Shown here: one piece after another, positions 21,350-26,821 of the stretch
Layout: each line of letters begins with the position of its first letter
Numbering within the stretch: the first letter of the stretch is position 1
NCBI GenBank assembly: GCA_023389315.1
Contig: JAEWEQ010000062.1
Span: 1-26,821 of the forward strand
Length of the DNA: 26,821 bases
Direction: 5' to 3'
From: Actinomycetes bacterium
GTDB taxonomy: Bacteria; Actinomycetota; Actinomycetes; Actinomycetales; Actinomycetaceae
Position numbers and translations under genes: made by a program
The notes under the pieces: generated by a model
What the model saw: the letters and a program-made list of their open reading frames with translations, nothing else
Database searches by the model: none
What the model was told of the DNA's origin: nothing

Positions 21350-23679
21350 GAGGCATCTCCCTTCTGTGGTTGCGTCGTTGCAGGTGGTTTGAGGTTTACG
21401 GGGGTGGAGGAGGAAAACTCCTGCCACTGGATGTCGATGGTTAGGCGCTGCTGCTCGACTTGGAGGCGCTGGATCTGCGGTACCGCGCTAGCGGGGGTCT
21501 GGTCGTTACCCAGGTACAGGGCTACCGCGTACCAGTAACCTGGGCGTAGTTCGAACTCCATCGTGGGAGTGTGGCTGCTCTCCCCCATCGGGGAGGCATC
21601 TTGGCGCACATCAACGCCAGTTCCCAGTAGGGCCGGTGGCTGCGCTTCATCCAGTTGCGGGGTCACGAGGGCGGTAAGCCGGGAGGTCAGTTCGCCAACG
21701 TTTACCTGAACTTCGTGGGTTTCGGCCTTGGCGAGTTGGGAGGTGCCGGGCGCGCCGGCGTTGGCGTTGGTTTCCAGCGCGGCGTTTCGCTGGGCGCCGG
21801 CGTCGGGCATCGCCGCGGCGTCGGCGCTCAGCGCCCAACCACCGAAGCGCAGACGACAGGCGCGACCCGGGTCGCGACGCAACTGGGGCTGTTCCAGCAG
21901 GCCCGCAGCAGAAGTCGATTTCGCTTGGGTGGCGCCCCCGAGGGTGCTGGGGAAGGAAGTTGAGCTGGTAGCGCTGGCACCGTCCTCGTGGATATCGAAG
22001 CGTGCCAACCGCACCTCCCACGGCCCGTGCACTACCGAGACGGTGTGGAGAATCCCGGCTATTGCCTGAACCTGATCCATTGGGAGCCCAAAGTTCTCGG
22101 CCTCGGTTGAAGCCATCCAGTGCGGCTGCGCTATCGAAGCGGCGTAGGCGACGCGCTCGGCGCTGACGCCCAGGTCAGTGAGGTGGAAACCGGAGCGGTG
22201 AGTGGCCACTCCATCCCGGTCCAAAAGCACCACCGCCTGGTCCAAGGGCGAGCGGCGCGAGGATTCATCCAGCAACGGGGTGGTGACGTTTGAATAACCC
22301 CAGCGCGCATACTCGGGCAGGTCACCGACCAACTGGTCCGGGTAGGCGCGGTCCGTGCCATGGTTGGTGACGCGCACGATCCCGTCGGTAGTGGCCGACA
22401 CGATCCAGCCGGGGGCGGTTATTACGCGCAGCTGATCGGCCTGCTCCGCCGGTAGGGGCACTGCCGGCGCGGTCCACACCGGGTGATCGTCCGGGAACGC
22501 TATCCCCAGCAGCCCCTTGGACGCCCAGTAGGGGGAGGCGGGGCCGGAGTAGGTCTGACGCATGGGGGTCCACTCACGGTGCCACCCCATGTCCAGCAGG
22601 CCGCGCTGGTTCGGGACCCCGTGGCGGGTGAAGTAGCTCAGCATCAGGTTCGCGCAGTGGCGCAGCTGCCCCAGCTGGGGGTGCGATACTTGCGCCAGGG
22701 CCCCGGCCCACAGCGGCGCGATGGTGGCGAAGCGGTAGATCAAGGATCGACCCACGTACAGCGGTGCTCCCTGCTTGCCGACCAAGGTGAGGAAGTCATC
22801 GAGGAAACGCTCCAGGCGTGGCGCGTCGCGGCGCTGCCCGTAGTCGGTGGTGGGGTGGGTGGCTTGCTGGTCGGCGCGCCAACAGTTGCGCAGCGCACCG
22901 GTTTCAGGGTCGCCGAAGAAGTCGCAAGCCGAACGCATATTCGCCCACAGCACCGGGTACAAGTGCATCGCCCACCCGACGTAGTGGTCGTAGGAGCGCC
23001 AGTTGCCGTCCGCGTACCACCCGTCCTCGCGATAGAAACTTTCAATCTCACGCAGGTCGGCTTCGATTTCGGCGGGGTTGTGGGGCGCGCCCACGGAGCG
23101 CAGGAAGGTTTGCACCACGATGCGGAACCAGCGCCAGTTGTTGTGGTGGTAGGTGTCATCGCCCACTGCGGGAGCCAGCCACGCGATGACGTTGGCCTGA
23201 TGGTTGGGGCTGAGGGTGTCCCAGATCCAGGGGCGCGTGAAGTCCAGCATGATGGCGATGGCGGCGGCTTCGACTTTTGCTTGTGCGCAGGTATCCAGGC
23301 TGGGCCAGCGGTCGGAAGAGGTGGGGGTGGTGCCGTTGATTAGGCCGGTGCGGTACCAGGGGATTAGCCCCAGGGGGTCGGAGCCGTTAGCGCCGCGCAG
23401 GCGCATGCCGGCGAGCAAGAAGGTGCGGGCGTAGCCTTCCAGCCCATCGGATTCGTAGCCGGATATGGAGGTCAGGCCCGGCAGGTGTGCTTTGGCGCGG
23501 GAGGTGGTGAAGTAGGGGCGGGTAGCAAGCAGCAGTTGGTCAGCGAAGGCCACCCATTGCGCGCGAGTGAGTTCGTCTTCGCAGGGTGGGCAAGCAGCTG
23601 GCGCAGGGGTATCACGAGGACGGTCGCCGCCCTCAAACCCGTACTGTTCCAAAGTGATCACTTCCCCATTAAAGTGCAT
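21346..23679 (-). CDS. DUF2264 family protein, probable carbohydrate-active (alpha/alpha)-toroid enzyme
   Basis: Encodes 777 aa. The N-terminal ~400 residues match my recollection of DUF2264 (PF10022): LTSISGYESDGLEGYARTFL, HHNNWRWFRIVVQTFLRSVG (178-197), then DGWYADGNWRSYDHYVGWAMHLYPVLWA (219-246). These His/Asn/Trp/Tyr-rich helices resemble the toroids of polysaccharide lyases and unsaturated-sugar hydrolases. A beta-rich C-terminal half follows. No signal peptide is visible, so it is predicted cytoplasmic, unlike its anchored neighbours. It is the first gene of the lyase operon and its TGA overlaps the next GTG. Processing of imported glycosaminoglycan fragments is inferred from context only. 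The ATG at 23679 has no clear ribosome-binding site, so a start a few codons inside is possible. Confidence 0.75.
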   Translation of the reverse strand: MHFNGEVITLEQYGFEGGDRPRDTPAPAACPPCEDELTRAQWVAFADQLLLATRPYFTTSRAKAHLPGLTSISGYESDGLEGYARTFLLAGMRLRGANGSDPLGLIPWYRTGLINGTTPTSSDRWPSLDTCAQAKVEAAAIAIMLDFTRPWIWDTLSPNHQANVIAWLAPAVGDDTYHHNNWRWFRIVVQTFLRSVGAPHNPAEIEADLREIESFYREDGWYADGNWRSYDHYVGWAMHLYPVLWANMRSACDFFGDPETGALRNCWRADQQATHPTTDYGQRRDAPRLERFLDDFLTLVGKQGAPLYVGRSLIYRFATIAPLWAGALAQVSHPQLGQLRHCANLMLSYFTRHGVPNQRGLLDMGWHREWTPMRQTYSGPASPYWASKGLLGIAFPDDHPVWTAPAVPLPAEQADQLRVITAPGWIVSATTDGIVRVTNHGTDRAYPDQLVGDLPEYARWGYSNVTTPLLDESSRRSPLDQAVVLLDRDGVATHRSGFHLTDLGVSAERVAYAASIAQPHWMASTEAENFGLPMDQVQAIAGILHTVSVVHGPWEVRLARFDIHEDGASATSSTSFPSTLGGATQAKSTSAAGLLEQPQLRRDPGRACRLRFGGWALSADAAAMPDAGAQRNAALETNANAGAPGTSQLAKAETHEVQVNVGELTSRLTALVTPQLDEAQPPALLGTGVDVRQDASPMGESSHTPTMEFELRPGYWYAVALYLGNDQTPASAVPQIQRLQVEQQRLTIDIQWQEFSSSTPVNLKPPATTQPQKGDAS
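23652..23663. promoter_or_regulatory. Perfect 12-bp palindrome in the first codons of the DUF2264 gene
   Basis: AAGTGATCACTT is fully self-complementary and lies about 16 bp inside the annotated start of the lyase operon. Its TGATCA centre resembles operators of sugar-responsive regulators (GntR or LacI types), but no regulator gene is next to it. It may be coincidental coding sequence. Confidence 0.35.
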
Positions 23680-23682
23680 TTC

Positions 23683-23735
23683 AGATCATCTTAGATCATG
23701 TTTAGAGCTTATCCAGATCGCTTGTGAACAGTCAA
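23683..23735 (-). promoter_or_regulatory. Probable promoter and operator of the lyase operon
   Basis: On the minus strand TTGACT (23730-23735) and TAAGCT (23706-23711) are separated by 18 bp, a good sigma-70-type -35/-10 pair. Just downstream, spanning the expected transcript start and leader, ATGATCT occurs twice separated by AAG (23693-23699 and 23683-23689), a likely binding site. The leader is about 20 nt long. Confidence 0.55.
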
Positions 23736-23781
23736 GAGGTGGAAGTAAATCGACCCACAATGTTCACCGCCATGACCGGAT

Positions 23782-24099
23782 TTGCAAATACGCCCACCCC
23801 ACCGATGCCGCGACGCCGGCGCCCTGCCCTACGGTTTGGCGAAACTGATCGGCGGGGTAGTGTTCTCCACCGGCTTGGCGATGGTGATTATGACCGGCAC
23901 CGACCTTTTCACTTCCACCTCGATGACCCTGATGGCCGGGGTGGACGGCAAACTCCCCTGGCGCCGACTCTTCCCCCACTGGATGGTGGTCTATGTCGGA
24001 AATTTTGTAGGCGCTTTGGCGGTAGCGGCGTATGCGTTGGTTTGGGTATGTTGGCTTTGCACCGACACCAGCGGCCGGCGGAACTGGATTAGACTGTAG
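23782..24099 (+). pseudogene. Internal fragment of a formate/nitrite transporter (FocA-like)
   Basis: From 23818 to about 24057 the frame encodes LPYGLAKLIGGVVFSTGLAM, then a GTDLFTSTSMTLMAGVDGKL stretch and HWMVVYVGNFVGALAV. This is a close match to the E. coli FocA region MPFGMAKLVGG to YFGNLVGAL, including the DLFTS segment before the Omega loop. It covers only about 75 of ~280 residues: the first helix and the last three are missing on both sides, with unrelated sequence at each end. There is no ribosome-binding site. It is a remnant of a formate or nitrite channel gene, possibly once linked to pyruvate fermentation. Confidence 0.72.
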
Positions 24100-24142
24100 A
24101 TGACCCAAACCATCCCACAGCGGTTTTACACAGGAGAATATA

Positions 24143-24535
24143 ATGAGCCAACAACCCCCTGCCAACGGCCCGCAGAGCCCGTACGAGCCGGGTTATAACA
24201 ACTCTCAGACCCCGCCGCCGTTCGATCCCAACCAAGCAGCCGGTGGCGCGCCCAACTACTATGCAGCACCCGGCTACCAGCAAGCCCCCATGCGTCCGCA
24301 AAAGTCAGCGCTGGCTGCGGGCCTGCTGGGGATCTTCCTCGGCGGCCTGGGCATCCATAACTTCTACCTGGGTCGCACCGGCCTGGCGGTAGCCCAGCTG
24401 CTGATCAGCTTGCTCTCCTTTGGTCTTTTGGCCTGGGCCTCCGCGCTGTGGGGCTTCGTCGAAGGCATCCTCTACCTGGTCGGTTCCTCACCGCGTTGGA
24501 ACACCGACGCCGCCGGGGTGCCACTTTCCCGCTAA
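24143..24535 (+). CDS. TM2-domain membrane protein
   Basis: Encodes 130 aa. A Pro/Gln/Tyr-rich disordered N-terminus (about 1-50, with PYEPGYNNSQTPPPFDPN) is followed by KSALAAGLLGIFLGGLGIHNFYLGRTGLAVAQLL and a second helix with WGFVEGILYLVG: the TM2 domain (PF05154), with its characteristic GxHxFYLG turn between two helices. The function of bacterial TM2 proteins is poorly known. AGGAG lies seven bases before the ATG. It is a single gene followed by a strong terminator, and appears intact between two decayed neighbours. Confidence 0.85.
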   Translation: MSQQPPANGPQSPYEPGYNNSQTPPPFDPNQAAGGAPNYYAAPGYQQAPMRPQKSALAAGLLGIFLGGLGIHNFYLGRTGLAVAQLLISLLSFGLLAWASALWGFVEGILYLVGSSPRWNTDAAGVPLSR

Positions 24536-24574
24536 CTGCCTGATTTGATATCCAACCAAAAGCATTGACGGTTT

Positions 24575-24609
24575 CGGGGTCGGCGTTGTGACTTTGCACG
24601 CCGACCCCG
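24575..24609 (+). terminator. Intrinsic terminator of the TM2 gene
   Basis: CGGGGTCGGCGT pairs perfectly with ACGCCGACCCCG (12 bp) around an 11-nt loop and is followed by ATTAATTTTCT. It begins 39 bp after the stop codon. Confidence 0.85.
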
Positions 24610-24621
24610 ATTAATTTTCTA

Positions 24622-24630
24622 CGAGGACGG
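24622..24630 (-). repeat. CCGTCCTCG motif copy at the truncation point of the sugar permease
   Basis: CGAGGACGG on the + strand lies 12 bp after the TM2 terminator and four bases before the first codon that still aligns with the permease. It marks, or lies next to, the junction where the rest of the permease gene was lost. It is a non-coding copy. Confidence 0.65.
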
Positions 24631-24633
24631 TCA

Positions 24634-24975
24634 GTTGCCTTGCAAAAGCTGGAAGCGGCACGGATTGATGGGGCCTGTGATTTCAAGATCTTCCTGGTGA
24701 TTGTGCTGCCGCTGATCCGCTCGGTGCTGATCAGTTTGACGGTCTTCACTTTCCTCACCACTTGGAACGATTTCCTCTGGCCGCTGGTGTCAATCGCCTC
24801 CGACCAAAACCGCACGGTCACCTTGGCGGTGGCTCAGCTGCACGGCAGTTTCAAGACCCAATACGGGATGGTCATGGCCGGAACCACCATTGCTTTCGCG
24901 GTGCCGTTCCTGGTTTACGTGATTTTGCAGCGTCACTTCGTGGAGGGCGTAACCGCCTCCGGTGTTAAAGGATAA
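24634..24975 (+). pseudogene. C-terminal part of a carbohydrate ABC transporter permease (MalG/UgpE type)
   Basis: The frame encodes LEAARIDGACDFKIF, the EAA motif that contacts the ATPase in sugar permeases (PF00528), then VLPLIRSVLISLTVFTFLTTWNDFLWPLV and a final helix ending in QRHFVEGVTASGVKG. These are the last ~113 residues of a ~275-residue protein. About 160 residues with four helices, including the signal-anchor helix, are missing. The upstream DNA is a terminator and a CCGTCCTCG copy rather than permease sequence. A TTG at 24640 could start a short product, but it would lack most of the channel. The remnant is followed 5 bp later by the GH123-like gene, showing an original sugar-uptake operon. 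Confidence 0.78.
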
Positions 24976-24980
24976 AGAAA

Positions 24981-26624
24981 ATGGAAAACATAGAAATATA
25001 CCCGGTTTCAGAGTTAGACAAGATCCTCCCCGATCGCACTCCCACCCGCTGGGACGGCACGTTGAGCGGATTTAGTGGGCAAAATGCCAGTTTCCAGTTG
25101 GCGGTGAACTTCGGTCGAGCCAACTGTCCGCTGCGTCACCTGACGGCACGGATCATCGCTGACGGGGCCCGCGTCGCTGCCTATAAGGTCGAGCTAGTTC
25201 CCGTATCCGTGCCCGGTTTCAACCTGGATAAGGACGGATATTTGGTCGACTACCCCGGCTTGCTACCCGACCGCCTGAGCGCAATAGAAAATATTGGCGA
25301 GGGCGACGCGGCCGCGTTTACCCTGACCCGCACCCACGTCGGGTGGCACGGTTTTTGGTTCGACGTGCAGCTGCCAGCCTCGCGCGTGACGGTGGAAGTC
25401 TTCGCTAACGATGAGAAAATCGCGGACTTTGACTTCCCCGTCCTCGTGATTGAAGAATCTTTGCCCCCCATGGATTTCATCAGCACCCGCTGGTTCCACG
25501 TTGATTCGCTGGCCGACGTGCTCGGGATGGAGGTTTGGAGCGAGGAACACTGGGCGGCGATCGAAGCGCACTTGGCTTCGGCGGCTCGCATGGGGATTAA
25601 CTCGGTACTTACTCCGCTGTGGTCCCCGCCGCTGGACACCGCAGTGGGAAGCTACCGCACCACCAGCCAGCTGCTGGACATTGTGGAAATTGAGCCAGGC
25701 GTTTATCGGTTCGGCACCGAACGCGCGGACCGCTGGATTGAGCTGATGCGCGAATGCGGCATCACCTCGGTTGAAGTGCCGCACCTGTTCACGCAGTGGG
25801 GGGCGAAGGCTTGTCCGGCGTTTTGGATCGAAAGGGACGGCGAAGCTGAGCGCTGTTTCGGGTGGGACACGCCGGCCACCGATCCGCAGTACCAGAAATT
25901 CCTGGAACAGTTGATCCCGTTCTTACGCGATTACCTGGACCAGAAACTGGGTCACGAGCACGTTTGGTTCCACATTTCCGATGAGCCTTCTCACGATCAG
26001 CTCGACAGCTACCGGGCGGCCCGAGCCGTGGCGCTGCCACTGCTGGAGGGAGCGCAAGTGATGGATGCGCTCTCCGCGCCGGCCTACAACGAGCTAGTCA
26101 CCTACCCGGTGGTCGCAGTCGACGCGGTGAAAGGGTTCAGGGATATTGGCGTGGAGCCGGCCTGGGTTTACTACTGCGTTTCACAAAACCATGACGTCGC
26201 TAACCAGTTCATCGCCCAACGCGGGGCCCGCCACCGCCTGTTCGGGTTGCAACTGTACAAGAACCAGGCGCGTGGATTCCTCCACTGGTCTTATAACTTC
26301 TACTACTCGCAATACTCGCGCGGCCTGATCGACCCGTACCGTGATACCTCGGCGGGCGGGGGATTCATTAGTGGCGACTCCTTCATCGTCTACCCCAAGC
26401 CTGATGGCACCGTGGAGGAATCTTTACGTCACCGCATGCTGGGTGATGGGTTCCGCGATCTAGCTACCTGCCAGTACGCGGAAAAACTCCTGGGACGTGA
26501 CGCGGTTTTGCACATCATCGACCCGGCCGGCGACCTGGATTATCAAAGCGGTTGGATTAGCGAGGACGAGCTGCTACGCCGAATCCAAAAACTGCACCAA
26601 GCGATCGCCGAGGCGGTGTCATGA
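24981..26624 (+). CDS. GH123-like / DUF4091 glycoside hydrolase, predicted beta-N-acetylgalactosaminidase
   Basis: Encodes 547 aa. Beta-rich N-terminal domain (1-155), then a TIM-barrel part with the pair Asp334-Glu335 in VWFHISDEPSHDQL. This matches the Asp-Glu pair that supports substrate-assisted catalysis in GH123. The C-terminal DUF4091-type stretch runs GFLHWSYNFYYSQ, SGDSFIVYPKPDGTVEESLR, then LGDGFRDLA. Characterised GH123 enzymes release beta-linked GalNAc; many DUF4091 proteins are untested. No signal peptide is present, so it should act on imported sugars. The start at 24981 follows AAAGGATAAAG and lies 5 bp from the permease remnant. GalNAc is the amino sugar of chondroitin, which fits the nearby lyases. 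Confidence 0.8.
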   Translation: MENIEIYPVSELDKILPDRTPTRWDGTLSGFSGQNASFQLAVNFGRANCPLRHLTARIIADGARVAAYKVELVPVSVPGFNLDKDGYLVDYPGLLPDRLSAIENIGEGDAAAFTLTRTHVGWHGFWFDVQLPASRVTVEVFANDEKIADFDFPVLVIEESLPPMDFISTRWFHVDSLADVLGMEVWSEEHWAAIEAHLASAARMGINSVLTPLWSPPLDTAVGSYRTTSQLLDIVEIEPGVYRFGTERADRWIELMRECGITSVEVPHLFTQWGAKACPAFWIERDGEAERCFGWDTPATDPQYQKFLEQLIPFLRDYLDQKLGHEHVWFHISDEPSHDQLDSYRAARAVALPLLEGAQVMDALSAPAYNELVTYPVVAVDAVKGFRDIGVEPAWVYYCVSQNHDVANQFIAQRGARHRLFGLQLYKNQARGFLHWSYNFYYSQYSRGLIDPYRDTSAGGGFISGDSFIVYPKPDGTVEESLRHRMLGDGFRDLATCQYAEKLLGRDAVLHIIDPAGDLDYQSGWISEDELLRRIQKLHQAIAEAVS

Positions 26625-26683
26625 AGACAGCAAAGCACACACTGTTGGAGCGAACCTTGGCGGTGAACGCCCTCGTGAAAGGA

Positions 26684-26821
26684 CTAGACTTTCCGCGCGG
26701 CCAACAGCACCGCCCCCATGGGGACGGCACTGGCTTCCGGTAGCAGCGCCGCTTCCAAAGGCACCACGCCACGCAAGCCCGGGAGCATATTGCGATCAAC
26801 CGCATCTTTGAGGACCTGCAA
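26684..26821 (-). CDS. C-terminal end of a ROK-family protein (sugar kinase or regulator), partial
   Basis: A minus-strand frame enters from the right edge and ends at TAG (26684-26686), giving 45 residues. LKDAVDRNMLPGLRGVVPLE, then LLPEASAVPMGAVLLAARK matches the tail of ROK proteins, where a helix with a Leu-Pro-x-Leu-Arg-Gly turn and strand precede a Gly-Ala-rich final helix. ROK members include glucose, N-acetylglucosamine and N-acetylmannosamine kinases and NagC/XylR-type repressors. The visible part cannot separate these. It converges on the GH123-like gene with 59 bp between stops. Its location fits amino-sugar catabolism or its control. Confidence 0.6.
   Translation of the reverse strand: MQVLKDAVDRNMLPGLRGVVPLEAALLPEASAVPMGAVLLAARKV

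Noticed and set aside
26621..26743. A 40-codon + strand frame starting with an ATGA overlap on the GH123-like gene
   Set aside because: It is short, has no good ribosome-binding site and overlaps the convergent ROK C-terminus, which has a better family match.

Overview
The window looks like a chromosomal segment of a high-GC, host-associated actinobacterium, plausibly of the Actinomycetaceae. This rests on GC-rich codon use, frequent GTG starts and short operon overlaps. Further support comes from sortase (LPITG) anchored surface enzymes, an anaerobic-type 2-oxoacid:ferredoxin oxidoreductase and a DtxR/IdeR-like iron box. The species cannot be named from the sequence alone.

Layout. 1-740: the end of a truncated gene joined to a decayed IS3-family transposase remnant. 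745-5400: transport and membrane genes, namely an NhaC-type Na+/H+ antiporter, a TspO/MBR protein, a TRAP large permease with a 90-aa membrane companion, and a decayed membrane-protein gene. 5549-6298: a lipoprotein of unknown function. 6513-11200: a tightly overlapping four-gene operon for a 2-oxoacid (probably pyruvate) ferredoxin oxidoreductase, order gamma-alpha-beta, then a flavoprotein fused to a two-cluster ferredoxin domain. 11214-11927: a convergent HhH-GPD DNA glycosylase. 12107-13837: an ABM-domain protein with a FetAB-type exporter behind a putative iron box. 13983-23679 (minus strand): a glycosaminoglycan-degradation operon with a DUF2264 protein followed by two large Tat-exported, wall-anchored chondroitinase-ABC-like lyases (PL8). 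23782-26821: a formate-transporter fragment, a TM2 protein, the C-terminal part of a sugar ABC permease, a GH123/DUF4091-type hydrolase and, entering from the right on the minus strand, the end of a ROK-family protein.

How it may work together. The two lyases carry the His, Tyr, Arg and Glu catalytic residues of Proteus chondroitinase ABC. They would cut chondroitin or hyaluronan at the cell surface. DUF2264, the GH123-like hydrolase (predicted on GalNAc linkages), the permease remnant and the ROK protein fit uptake and cytoplasmic processing of amino-sugar fragments. The oxidoreductase would oxidise the resulting pyruvate without oxygen and pass electrons to NAD(P).

The most unusual signal is a short sequence, CCGTCCTCG (often followed by TGA/CGA). 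It occurs 17 times, with 26 copies of the inner 8-mer CGTCCTCG, on both strands, in coding and non-coding DNA, and once as an inverted pair forming a terminator. This is the pattern of a DNA-uptake-type or other genome-wide signature sequence. No tRNA, rRNA or CRISPR array was recognised.
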